16,285 nt of DNA from an uncultured Bifidobacterium sp. (GTDB taxonomy: Bacteria > Actinomycetota > Actinomycetes > Actinomycetales > Bifidobacteriaceae). A program made the translations under genes and the position numbers. The DNA is taken from NCBI GenBank assembly GCA_937874315.1, contig CALNAE010000163.1, positions 1-16,285 of the forward strand, written 5' to 3'. How positions within the stretch are numbered: position 1 is the first letter of the stretch; every line of letters begins with the position of its first letter. Shown here one piece after another: positions 5,134 through 11,971 of this stretch. The notes beneath the pieces were generated by a model. It searched no databases, was not told the origin of the DNA, and saw only the letters and a list, made by a program, of their open reading frames with translations.

Positions 5134-6471
5134 TTACTTACCCTCACGGTGATCGGTGTTTTCAAATAGGAATCCGGCGTATTGGAACTGCTCCGTCTGC
5201 GCACGAGCCTGACGCAGCGTGTCCAGACCCACGCCGGCGATGATCAGAATGGTGGTGCCGCCGAATGGCAAACGCTCATTCAATTGCAACGCCATGATGA
5301 GCACTGTCGGAATCAAGGCGACGAACAGCAAATACACGGCGCCCACCGTATTCAAACGGTTCATCACATAGTTGAGATACCGGCTGGTCGCGCTTCCGGC
5401 ACGGATACCGGGAATGAAACCGCCGTACTGCTTCATATTGTCCGCTGTCTCGTCGGGGTCGAACGTGATCGAAGTATAGAAGAAGCAGAAGAACACGATC
5501 ATCAGCGCATAGAGTCCGATGTACCACACGCTCGTCGTATTGGCGAGATTCGAGTTGATCCATGTAACCCAGGACTGGTTGGTATTGCCGAACTGCGCGA
5601 TCAGCGTGGGAATAGCCAGAATCGAGGAGGCGAAAATCGGAGGAATGACACCGCTCATGTTGATCTTCAGGGGTAGGTACGTCGAGGAACCGCCGTACAT
5701 CTTGCGGCCGATCATACGCCTGGTGTACTGCACCGGAATACGGCGCTGGCACAATTCGACGAAGTCAACGAGAATCAGGATGACGACCAGCACACCGGTG
5801 ACCAGAGCGAACTTCCCCCAGGCGCCGCCCTTGCCGTTCGTGCCTGTTCCTATCTCCCACAGCTTCGGCAGGAAGCCGGAGCAGATGGACATGAAAATCA
5901 AGATGGACATGCCCTGACCAATGCCTTTATCGGTTATGAGTTCGGCCATCCACATGATCAGACCGGTGCCGCCGGTCATCACCAACACCATAACGACCAA
6001 TGACCATACCGAGCCGTCGGGAATCACCTGCGAACACTGGTAGTTGAATAGCGCTCCCGTACGCGCGGTGACCAGAATCGTGGTCGACTGCAGCACTGCA
6101 AGACCAATGGTGAGGTATCGAGTGTACTGGGTGAGTTTCGTCTCACCCGACTGCCCTTCCTTGTGCAAGGCCTCGAAGCGGGGAATCACCACGCGCAGCA
6201 GTTGAATGACGATCGAGGCGGTGATGTACGGCATGACACCCAGCGCGAAAATCGACAACTGCAGCATGGCTCCGCCGGAAAAGAGGTTGACCAGGCCGAT
6301 AAAGTTCTCCTGACTGGTCGATGTCTTCGCCACACAGCTTTGGACAACCTTATAGTCCACGCCCGGCGTCGGTATGAACGAACCGATGCGGTAGATGATA
6401 ATCATGCCAAGGACGAACAGGATCTTTCCCCTGAGTTCCTTGGTTTTAAAGGCCTGGATTAACGTCCTCAC
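5134..6471 (-). CDS. secY: Protein translocase subunit SecY
   Basis: SecY is the pore-forming core of the SecYEG channel in the cytoplasmic membrane. I place the start at GTG 6471 (445 residues) because AAGGA lies 8 bases upstream and VRTLIQAFKTKELRGKILFV is the expected N-terminus; the frame stays open to 6609 but that part crosses a terminator. About ten hydrophobic segments are visible. They include TM1 (about 17-32), the plug and TM2 region FSGGAMLQLSIFALGVMPYI (64-83), TM4 about 155-175, TM6 about 220-240, TM7 about 275-293, TM8 about 314-333, and TM9/10 about 375-418. Cytoplasmic loops contain CQRRIPVQYTRRM (241-253) and GGFIPGIRAG (350-359), the ribosome/SecA contact loops. It is cut off from rplO by a terminator. 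Confidence 0.98.
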   Translation of the reverse strand: MRTLIQAFKTKELRGKILFVLGMIIIYRIGSFIPTPGVDYKVVQSCVAKTSTSQENFIGLVNLFSGGAMLQLSIFALGVMPYITASIVIQLLRVVIPRFEALHKEGQSGETKLTQYTRYLTIGLAVLQSTTILVTARTGALFNYQCSQVIPDGSVWSLVVMVLVMTGGTGLIMWMAELITDKGIGQGMSILIFMSICSGFLPKLWEIGTGTNGKGGAWGKFALVTGVLVVILILVDFVELCQRRIPVQYTRRMIGRKMYGGSSTYLPLKINMSGVIPPIFASSILAIPTLIAQFGNTNQSWVTWINSNLANTTSVWYIGLYALMIVFFCFFYTSITFDPDETADNMKQYGGFIPGIRAGSATSRYLNYVMNRLNTVGAVYLLFVALIPTVLIMALQLNERLPFGGTTILIIAGVGLDTLRQARAQTEQFQYAGFLFENTDHREGK

Positions 6472-6592
6472 CTGGGGTTTCCTTCCCTTATCGTGCGTGT
6501 AAAGCACACACCGATACCAACAGACACTAACTGCCGAGCTTAGCTTACCGTCTCTACCTTGAGAGGTGTGTCGCCGGCCGGCCCATAAATGA

Positions 6593-6631
6593 TTAGGGGC
6601 TCTCCACATGACAAATGTAGAGAGCCCCTAA
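6593..6631 (-). terminator. Terminator after rplO, ending the S10-spc transcript
   Basis: Bases 6593-6608 and 6616-6631 form a 16-bp inverted repeat with a 7-base loop. There is one imperfect pair. In minus-strand RNA it is a G-U wobble, while in plus-strand RNA it would be a C-A mismatch, so the hairpin favours the minus strand. It lies 28 bases after the rplO stop and is followed by the moderately U-rich UCAUUUAU. This separates secY-adk from the spc genes at the RNA level. Confidence 0.85.
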
Positions 6632-6659
6632 CCCGCGCATTACCGCTTGCGGCGCGACA

Positions 6660-7118
6660 TCACGCTTCGGTGACGGAACCGCCCGCGGCTTCTATCTTCG
6701 CTTTAGCCGACGCGGAGGCCTTGACACCCTTGATGGTGAAAGAGACCGTGGTCTCCCCATCGCCAAGGACCTTCACCGGGAAGCCATTCCTGACGGCGCC
6801 CTTCGCGATAAGATCCTCGACGGTGACCTCGCCACCCTTGGGATACAGCTCGACTAAGGATGCGATGTTCACCACCTGGAATTCCTTCTTGAAAGGACTC
6901 TTGAATCCGCGCAGCTTCGGCAGCCTCATGTACAGCGGCAGCTGTCCGCCTTCGAAACCGGGACGCACTTGATACCGCTTCTTCGTTCCCTTATCGCCGC
7001 GTCCAGACGTCTTGCCACGAGAACCTTCACCACGGCCCACACGGATGCGATTCTTCTTCGCACCAGGAGCAGGATGAAGATTATGCATCTGCAGGATGTC
7101 CTGTTCTTCACTTGCCAT
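6660..7118 (-). CDS. rplO: 50S ribosomal protein L15
   Basis: L15 is a late-stage assembly protein of the large subunit, lying among 23S rRNA helices near the central protuberance. The 152-residue protein shows HNLHPAPGAKKNRIRVGRG (12-30), the glycine/basic-rich SRGKTSGRGDKGTKK (33-47) and GFEGGQLPLYMRLPKLRGF (54-72), then a globular domain ending in AKIEAAGGSV. ATG at 7118 lies 2 bases past the rpmD stop with AGGAGG upstream; Met11 (7088) is a less likely alternative. It is the last gene before the terminator. Confidence 0.98.
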   Translation of the reverse strand: MASEEQDILQMHNLHPAPGAKKNRIRVGRGEGSRGKTSGRGDKGTKKRYQVRPGFEGGQLPLYMRLPKLRGFKSPFKKEFQVVNIASLVELYPKGGEVTVEDLIAKGAVRNGFPVKVLGDGETTVSFTIKGVKASASAKAKIEAAGGSVTEA

Positions 7119-7120
7119 AA

Positions 7121-7309
7121 TCAGTCGACCTCCTCTACGGTCACCAGATGACGAACCACCTGGACCAGACCGCGGTTGGCGGCGGAATCGTCGCGTACGA
7201 CGCTCTCACCAATACGGTGCAGGCCGAGGGTCTTCACCGTGGCACGTTGCTTCGGTTTGGAATTCACCAGACCATGTACGAGAGTAATTTTGAGATTCGA
7301 CACAATCAC
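7121..7309 (-). CDS. rpmD: 50S ribosomal protein L30
   Basis: L30 is a small peripheral large-subunit protein. The 62-residue product has NLKITLVHGLVNSKPKQRATVKTLGL and ends VVRHLVTVEEVD, matching the family in length and layout. The GTG at 7309 shares four bases (GTGA) with the rpsE stop and has AAGGA 6 bases upstream; a second GTG at 7303 is possible but has poorer spacing. This overlap suggests translational coupling to rpsE. Confidence 0.96.
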   Translation of the reverse strand: MIVSNLKITLVHGLVNSKPKQRATVKTLGLHRIGESVVRDDSAANRGLVQVVRHLVTVEEVD

Positions 7310-8082
7310 TCACCGTCCTTCGAGTCTTCAGCAGCCTTCTTGGCCTGAGCTTCTTCACGAGCCTTCCGAGCTTCGGCAATACCGGCGGCCCGGGCGCGAA
7401 GCATGGCATCAGGAGCGACCTCGTCAAGAGTCATACCACGACGAGCCGCGATTTCCTCGGGCTCCTCGAGGCTCTTGAGAGCATCAACCGTCGCGCGAAC
7501 CACGTTGACGGCCGTTGCAGAGCCCATGGACTTGGTCAGAATATCAGTGATACCGGCGCACTCCATGACGGCGCGCACAGGTCCACCGGCGATAACACCA
7601 GTTCCAGGCGCCGCCGGGCGCAAGAGCACGGTACCCGCCGCATCATGCCCGATTACCGGATGGGTAACGGTGCCGCGGACGCGCGGAACGTTGAACATGT
7701 GCTTCTTGGCGTCGAGCTGCCCCTTGGCGATGGCCGCGGGGACCTCACGGGACTTGCCGTAACCCACTCCAACGGTTCCGTTGCCGTCTCCAACGACCAC
7801 GAGAGCCGCGAAGCTGAAGGTACGTCCACCCTTGTGCGTCTTCGACACACGATTGATGGTGACTACGCGATCGAGCATCTCATCGCCACGATTGTCATCG
7901 CGACGACCATGACGCTCACCACGACGGCCGTCACGGCCCTCTCCACGCTGTCCACGACGACCACCCTGACGGGAGTCGTTGCGTTCACCGCGGGTACCGC
8001 GACCATCGTTGTGGTCGGTGCCGGATGCCTGAGTGTTCTGAGATTCTTGGGCCACTTGGGTTTCCTTTTCATTGTCACTCAC
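7306..8082 (-). CDS. rpsE: 30S ribosomal protein S5 with Arg/Gly-rich N-terminal extension
   Basis: S5 lies at the mRNA entry site, contributes to decoding fidelity and mRNA unwinding, and is the site of spectinomycin-resistance changes in other bacteria. The conserved S5 double-stranded-RNA-binding fold runs from about 69 (MLDRVVTINRVSKTHKGGRTF) through VGVGYGKSREVPAAIAKG to about 122, followed by the C-terminal domain with GTGVIAGGPVRAVMECAGI. Residues 1-66 are an extension rich in Gly, Arg, Asp and Gln (for example RQGGRRGQRGEGRDGRRGER), and residues 230-258 are a helical Ala/Glu/Lys tail, so the protein is 258 residues against about 165 in E. coli. The GTG start overlaps the rplR stop by GTGA and has GGGAGG 9 bases upstream. 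Confidence 0.97.
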   Translation of the reverse strand: MSDNEKETQVAQESQNTQASGTDHNDGRGTRGERNDSRQGGRRGQRGEGRDGRRGERHGRRDDNRGDEMLDRVVTINRVSKTHKGGRTFSFAALVVVGDGNGTVGVGYGKSREVPAAIAKGQLDAKKHMFNVPRVRGTVTHPVIGHDAAGTVLLRPAAPGTGVIAGGPVRAVMECAGITDILTKSMGSATAVNVVRATVDALKSLEEPEEIAARRGMTLDEVAPDAMLRARAAGIAEARKAREEAQAKKAAEDSKDGE

Positions 8083-8450
8083 AGTGCCAGACCTCCCTCA
8101 CGAGCGCCATCCGCCACCGCGGCGACGCGGCCGTGGTACTTGTTGCCTCCGCGATCGAAAACGACAGCGGAAATACCGGCATCCTTCGCCTTCTGTGCAA
8201 TCAGGGTCCCGACCTTCTTGGCGGCTTCAACCTTGGTTCCTTCGAATCCTGCGAAATCGCTTTGCATCGTGGAGACACTCACCACGGTCACACCTTTGGT
8301 GTCATCGACAACCTGGGCAACCATATGGCGATTGGATCGAGTGACCACGAGACGCGGACGCTCTTCGGTGCCGAAAAGGCTCTTGCGCAGGCGTGCGTGG
8401 CGGCGCAGACGCGCTACCTTTTTGCCCCTACCGAAAATCTTAACGGTCAT
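8079..8450 (-). CDS. rplR: 50S ribosomal protein L18
   Basis: L18 binds 5S rRNA together with L5 and L25 and forms part of the central protuberance. ATG at 8450 gives 123 residues beginning MTVKIFGRGKKVARLRRHAR, with ERPRLVVTRSNRHMVAQVVDD and the ending HGRVAAVADGAREGGL, the family signature. A longer frame reaches back to 8570 but runs through rplF and is not conserved-looking. The start lies one base after the rplF stop; AAAGG is 12 bases upstream, rather far, so coupling to rplF is likely. Confidence 0.97.
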   Translation of the reverse strand: MTVKIFGRGKKVARLRRHARLRKSLFGTEERPRLVVTRSNRHMVAQVVDDTKGVTVVSVSTMQSDFAGFEGTKVEAAKKVGTLIAQKAKDAGISAVVFDRGGNKYHGRVAAVADGAREGGLAL

Positions 8451-8451
8451 A

Positions 8452-8991
8452 TCACTTACCAGCCTTTCCGGCCTTGCGCACGATATGTTCGTCCGAGTAC
8501 TTGATGCCCTTGCCCTTATAGGGTTCCGGTGCACGAAGCTTACGGATGTTCGCGGCGGCCTGACCGACAACCTGCTTGTCGGTGCCCTTCACGATGACCT
8601 GGTTCTGATTGGGCAGCTCGTATTCGATGCCATCAGGAGGATTCACGGTGATCGTGTGCGAATAACCGAGCGAGAATTCGATGCCTTTGCCCTTCATCTG
8701 TGCTCGATAACCGGTGCCTACAATGTCAAGGGTCTTGGTGAAGCCCTCGTGCACACCCTTGATCATCGATGCGATGATGGAACGGCTCAGACCATGATTC
8801 GCCCGGGTCTGACGCTCATCATCGGCCGCGGTCAGCGTGAGAAACGCGCCATCCACCTTACCGGTGATTCCGTCAGGGAGCGTATAGGAATCGGAACCCT
8901 TCGGCCCTTTGACCGAGAAATTCTGACCTGTGAATGAGGCCTCCACGCCAGCCGGAATGGTGACGGGGAGCTTACCAATATGCGATGCCAT
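8452..8991 (-). CDS. rplF: 50S ribosomal protein L6
   Basis: L6 lies near the sarcin-ricin loop at the factor-binding site of the large subunit. The 179-residue protein has the two repeated beta-alpha domains. The first begins MASHIGKLPVTIPAGVEASF, and the second ends with the conserved RAPEPYKGKGIKY (153-165) and a basic tail. Length matches the family. ATG at 8991 is preceded by AAAGGAGA with a 7-8 base spacer and lies 16 bases after rpsH. Confidence 0.98.
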   Translation of the reverse strand: MASHIGKLPVTIPAGVEASFTGQNFSVKGPKGSDSYTLPDGITGKVDGAFLTLTAADDERQTRANHGLSRSIIASMIKGVHEGFTKTLDIVGTGYRAQMKGKGIEFSLGYSHTITVNPPDGIEYELPNQNQVIVKGTDKQVVGQAAANIRKLRAPEPYKGKGIKYSDEHIVRKAGKAGK

Positions 8992-9007
8992 GTCTAGCTC
9001 TCCTTTC

Positions 9008-9406
9008 TCACCACACGTAGGCGACGATTTCGCCGCCGATGCCCCGATCGAGGCATTCCTTTTGGGTCAACAATCCCGAACTGGTCGAGATAATGGCGAT
9101 ACCGAGACCTCCCAAAGGCATGGGCAACGAATCGGATTTCGCGTAGCGCCGCAAGCCAGGCTTGGAAATACGCTTGATACCCTGGATGGAACGCTCGCCC
9201 GTCGGACTGTACTTAAGCGTGAGCTCAAGAGTCTGTCCAACTGTGGCCTCTTTCGCAGCAAAGTCCTTGATATAACCTTCGCGCTTGAGGATCTCGGCGA
9301 TATTCGCTTTGAATTTCGAGTACGGCATCTCGACTGTTTCGTGTTTCGCCGCACTCGCATTACGCAGACGCGTCAGCATGTCTGCGATAGGATCTGTCAT
9401 TGTCAT
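9008..9406 (-). CDS. rpsH: 30S ribosomal protein S8
   Basis: S8 is a primary binder of the 16S rRNA central domain; in E. coli it also represses its own operon. The 132-residue product has TDPIADMLTRLRNA at the start and the C-terminal signature STSSGLLTQKECLDRGIGGEIVAYVW. Two ATGs are close together (9406 and 9400); I prefer 9406, as GAGAAAGGG is 12 bases upstream of it and 18 bases from the second. The 80-base gap before it contains two small hairpins, one including the GGG of the ribosome binding site. Confidence 0.97.
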   Translation of the reverse strand: MTMTDPIADMLTRLRNASAAKHETVEMPYSKFKANIAEILKREGYIKDFAAKEATVGQTLELTLKYSPTGERSIQGIKRISKPGLRRYAKSDSLPMPLGGLGIAIISTSSGLLTQKECLDRGIGGEIVAYVW

Positions 9407-9486
9407 TGTGGGCTAACGCCCTTTCTCGCCGTGGTTTCCGTATCCCCGCTCAAACGAACGGCAATACGGACCTTCAGCGTCGATGT

Positions 9487-9672
9487 TTACCAACTGGACT
9501 TCGTAACTCCGGGCAGCTCGCCACGGTGGGCCTTCTCACGAAGGCAGATGCGGCACAGACCGAACTTGCGATACACAGAGTGAGGACGGCCACAAACCTG
9601 GCAACGTGAATAGCCACGCACCTTGAACTTCGGCTTCGCGGCCGCTTTATTTTTCAGAGCGGATTTCGCCAT
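9487..9672 (-). CDS. rpsZ: 30S ribosomal protein S14, zinc-binding type Z
   Basis: S14 lies in the head of the small subunit. ATG at 9672 gives 61 residues, the length of the zinc form, with Cys24, Cys27, Cys40 and Cys43 in CQVCGRPHSVYRKFGLCRIC. The frame runs further back to 9732 inside rplE, but AAGGAG 7 bases before 9672 fixes the start. It begins one base past the rplE stop. Some Actinobacteria also carry a zinc-free S14 paralogue elsewhere; that cannot be judged here. It is often annotated rpsN. Confidence 0.97.
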   Translation of the reverse strand: MAKSALKNKAAAKPKFKVRGYSRCQVCGRPHSVYRKFGLCRICLREKAHRGELPGVTKSSW

Positions 9673-9673
9673 A

Positions 9674-10246
9674 TCAGTTCTCCTTGAACGGGAAGCCAAG
9701 ATGCTTGAGCATCGCTGCGGCTTCCTTGTCATCCTTGGTGGTGGTCACCACGGTGATATCCATACCACGCTGATGATCAATGGAGTCAGGATCAATCTCA
9801 TGGAACATGGACTGCTCCGTGAGACCGAAGTTATAATTGCCCTGACCATCGAACTGCTTGCCGTTGATGCCGCGGAAATCACGAATCCTCGGCAGCGCCA
9901 GCGTCAACAGTCGATCGAGAAACTCCCACATGCGATCTCCACGAAGGGTGACGTATGCGCCGATGGCCTGTCCTTCACGCAGATGGAACTGCGCGACCGA
10001 CTTCTTGGCCTTGGTGACCTTTGGCTTCTGACCGGTTATGAGAGTGAGATCCTTGATCGCGCCCTCAATCAGCTTCGAGTCGCGCGCAGCGGCACCGACG
10101 CCCATGGACACGACGATCTTCGTCAAACGGGCAACCTGCATCGGGTTGGAGTGCTTGAACTCCTTCTCGAGCTCCGGCACAACCTCGTCCTTGTACATCG
10201 TCTTCAGACGAGGAGTCGCTGGGGCTTCAACACTTGTTGCGCTCAT
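9674..10246 (-). CDS. rplE: 50S ribosomal protein L5
   Basis: L5 binds 5S rRNA in the central protuberance and contacts S13 and P-site tRNA. The 190-residue protein contains NPMQVARLTKIVVSMGVG (35-52), GQKPKVTKAKKSVAQFHLR (72-90), GDRMWEFLDRLLTLALPRI and the conserved C-terminal DPDSIDHQRGMDITVVTT. An N-terminal stretch (1-12, SATSVEAPATPR) precedes the conserved core, as in other Actinobacteria. The start shares ATGA with the rplX stop and has AAAGGAG 5 bases before it, within rplX. Confidence 0.98.
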   Translation of the reverse strand: MSATSVEAPATPRLKTMYKDEVVPELEKEFKHSNPMQVARLTKIVVSMGVGAAARDSKLIEGAIKDLTLITGQKPKVTKAKKSVAQFHLREGQAIGAYVTLRGDRMWEFLDRLLTLALPRIRDFRGINGKQFDGQGNYNFGLTEQSMFHEIDPDSIDHQRGMDITVVTTTKDDKEAAAMLKHLGFPFKEN

Positions 10247-10578
10247 GCCAGCTCCTTTCCGGATTTCTTGGCCACGCGAGTACGCACGGTCTTTACCTTG
10301 CCGTCCTGAGCCTCCTGCTTGACCGCGATGCCGATGCGAGTCGGCCCCTTGGTCTCAGGATCGATAACCATCACATTGGAACGGTGAATCGGGGCCTCGG
10401 TGGATACGATTCCCGCTTCCTGTCCCTGCTGTGTGGCCTTGACGTGCTTCTTGACGATTTGGACGCCATCAACAATCAAGCGATCGTTGGAAAGGACACG
10501 GGTTACCTTGCCCTCTTTGCCACGATCCTTGCCACGAATGACCTTGACCTGGTCACCAGTCTTGATTTTGGCTGCCAT
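10243..10578 (-). CDS. rplX: 50S ribosomal protein L24
   Basis: L24 is an assembly initiator of the large subunit near the tunnel exit. The 111-residue protein has the KOW motif IKTGDQVKVIRGKDRGKEGK (4-23) and the continuation VEGVQIVKKHVKA-like (VDGVQIVKKHVKA, about 36-48), both standard. ATG at 10578 overlaps the rplN TGA by one base (TGATG). Its ribosome binding site GGAGGTGAT is an extended match to the 16S rRNA 3' end, the strongest seen in this window, which suits its early assembly role. Confidence 0.98.
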   Translation of the reverse strand: MAAKIKTGDQVKVIRGKDRGKEGKVTRVLSNDRLIVDGVQIVKKHVKATQQGQEAGIVSTEAPIHRSNVMVIDPETKGPTRIGIAVKQEAQDGKVKTVRTRVAKKSGKELA

Positions 10579-10946
10579 CAGATCACCTCCGGGGCGAGAG
10601 ACACGATACGCATGAATCGCTTGTCGCGCAGTTCACGGCCTACCGGTCCGAAAATACGAGTGCCTTTAGGCTCATGGCCCGTGCCGAGAATAACGGCGGC
10701 GTTCTCGTCGAATTTGATATAGGAACCATCCGCACGACGGTGTTCCTTAACGGTACGGACGACGACGGCCTTGACCACGTCGCCCTTCTTGACCGACCCG
10801 CCGGGGATTGCATCCTTGACGGAGGCGACGATCACGTCGCCGATGCCGGCATAGCGTCGCTTCGATCCACCGAGCACGCGGATTGCCAGAATCTCCTTGG
10901 CACCCGTGTTGTCGGCGACATGAAGCCGCGTTTCCTGCTGAATCAT
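10578..10946 (-). CDS. rplN: 50S ribosomal protein L14
   Basis: L14 lies at the subunit interface, forming bridges to 16S rRNA and the RsfS silencing-factor site. The 122-residue protein is the exact family length, starting MIQQETRLHVADNTGAKEIL and containing GDVIVASVKDAIPGGSVKKG and FDENAAVIL, then GTRIFGPVGRELRDKRFMRI near the end. ATG at 10946 has AAGGAGA directly upstream. It is the first spc-type gene and follows a 73-base gap holding a hairpin. Confidence 0.99.
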   Translation of the reverse strand: MIQQETRLHVADNTGAKEILAIRVLGGSKRRYAGIGDVIVASVKDAIPGGSVKKGDVVKAVVVRTVKEHRRADGSYIKFDENAAVILGTGHEPKGTRIFGPVGRELRDKRFMRIVSLAPEVI

Positions 10947-10970
10947 TGATTCTCCTTAGCCGCGCTGGTT

Positions 10971-11003
10971 CTCCCCTAGCACACCGAGGTGTGTGTCGGG
11001 GAG
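10971..11003 (-). promoter_or_regulatory. Interrupted hairpin at the S10/spc boundary (rpsQ-rplN gap)
   Basis: ctcccc (10971-10976) pairs with ggggag (10998-11003), and cacac (10980-10984) pairs with gtgtg (10989-10993) around cgag, with a small internal loop (3 and 4 bases). It lies 16 bases after the rpsQ stop and 24 bases before rplN. No U-tract follows, and I see no promoter between it and rplN, so it may be an attenuator, processing or 3'-protecting element rather than a full terminator. Confidence 0.5.
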
Positions 11004-11019
11004 CCTTGCCGAACTGTTA

Positions 11020-11286
11020 TTACTTGGCGCGCTCGACAACAGCTTCGAGACGCCAACGCTTGGTCTTGCTCAAAGGCCGAGTTTCCATGATACTCACAAG
11101 GTCCCCCATATGGGCTTCATTGTGTTCATCGTGGGCCTTGACCGTGCGAGTCTTGCGTACGACCTTGCCATACAACGGATGGGTCGAACGCTGTTCGATC
11201 TCAACCGTGATTGTTTTGTCCATGGAATCGGACACCACATAACCACGGCGAACCTTGCGGAAGTTGCGTTCCTGATTCTCAGTCAT
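11020..11286 (-). CDS. rpsQ: 30S ribosomal protein S17
   Basis: S17 is a primary 16S rRNA binder with an OB fold, needed early in small-subunit assembly. The 88-residue protein has RKVRRGYVVSDSMDKTITVE (11-30), HPLYGKVVRKTRTVKAHDE (36-54) and DLVSIMETRPLSKTKRWRL (62-80), all conserved. ATG at 11286 lies 2 bases after the rpmC stop with GAGGAGA upstream. It is the last S10-type gene before the hairpin at 10971-11003. Confidence 0.98.
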   Translation of the reverse strand: MTENQERNFRKVRRGYVVSDSMDKTITVEIEQRSTHPLYGKVVRKTRTVKAHDEHNEAHMGDLVSIMETRPLSKTKRWRLEAVVERAK

Positions 11287-11288
11287 GC

Positions 11289-11546
11289 TTACTTCTCCTC
11301 AGCTTTCGTTTCACTAGCCGTCGGTGCGCTGGTTATGCCCAGCTCACGTTCCCTGAGCACGGTGTACATCCTGGCGATATCATGCTTGACGACCTTGAGG
11401 CGGGCGGAGTTTTCAAGCTGCCCGGTGGCAGACTGAAAACGCAGGTTGAAGAGCTCCTCCTTGGATTTCTTCAAGAAGCCCTCGATCTCGCTGTCGGATT
11501 TCTCACTGAGCTTTTGCATGGTGTAGTCTTCGGTTTCGACTGACAT
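11289..11546 (-). CDS. rpmC: 50S ribosomal protein L29
   Basis: L29 is a small helical protein beside the tunnel exit, close to L23 and the docking sites of trigger factor and SRP. The 85-residue product has LSEKSDSEIEGFLKKSKEEL (13-32), FNLRFQSATGQLENSARLK (33-51) and VVKHDIARMYTVLRERELGI, the family core, plus a short C-terminal tail. The ATG at 11546 overlaps the rplP TGA by one base (TGATG), with AAGGTGG upstream; Met10 is a less likely alternative start. Confidence 0.97.
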   Translation of the reverse strand: MSVETEDYTMQKLSEKSDSEIEGFLKKSKEELFNLRFQSATGQLENSARLKVVKHDIARMYTVLRERELGITSAPTASETKAEEK

Positions 11547-11965
11547 CAGATGTCACCACCTTCACGAGCAATGATGCGGCACTTCATCGGCAGCTTGTCG
11601 ATGGCGCGACGCAAGGCTTCCTTAGCAACGTCCTCGGTAACGCCACCGATCTCGAACATAACCCGTCCGGGGTGTACGTTGGCGATCCAGAACTCAGGCG
11701 TGCCCTTTCCGGAACCCATTCGCGAACCAAGCGCGTGCTTGGTCAACGGACGATCCGGGAAGATGGTGATCCACACACGACCGCCACGCTTAATGAAACG
11801 AGTCATTGCGATACGCGCCGCTTCGATCTGGCGATTGGTCACATAGGCAGGAGCCAGCGCCTGGATGCCGTAGTCGCCGAAGGCGATGGTGTTGCCACCC
11901 TTTGACATGCCACGACGGGTCGGACGCTGCTGTTTACGGTATTTAGTCCTCTTTGGGATAAGCAT
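11546..11965 (-). CDS. rplP: 50S ribosomal protein L16
   Basis: L16 lies near the A site and peptidyl-transferase centre and helps position aminoacyl-tRNA. The 139-residue protein begins MLIPKRTKYRKQQRPTRRG, with the conserved SKGGNTIAFGDYGIQAL (21-37), the helix IEAARIAMTRFIKRGGRVWI and the signature RMGSGKGTPEFWIANVHPG. ATG at 11965 has AAGGAG 8 bases upstream, inside the end of rpsC. Confidence 0.99.
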   Translation of the reverse strand: MLIPKRTKYRKQQRPTRRGMSKGGNTIAFGDYGIQALAPAYVTNRQIEAARIAMTRFIKRGGRVWITIFPDRPLTKHALGSRMGSGKGTPEFWIANVHPGRVMFEIGGVTEDVAKEALRRAIDKLPMKCRIIAREGGDI

Positions 11966-11971
11966 TGACGC

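Noticed and set aside
6472..6609. Upstream extension of the SecY frame to 6609
   Set aside because: It would run through the rplO terminator arm, is not SecY-like, and a good ribosome binding site precedes the GTG at 6471.
8451..8570. Upstream extension of the L18 frame
   Set aside because: It lies fully within rplF and the known L18 N-terminus begins at 8450.
7645..8937. Plus-strand 430-codon open frame
   Set aside because: It lies antisense to rpsE, rplR and rplF, all unmistakable; long antisense frames are common in high-GC genes.
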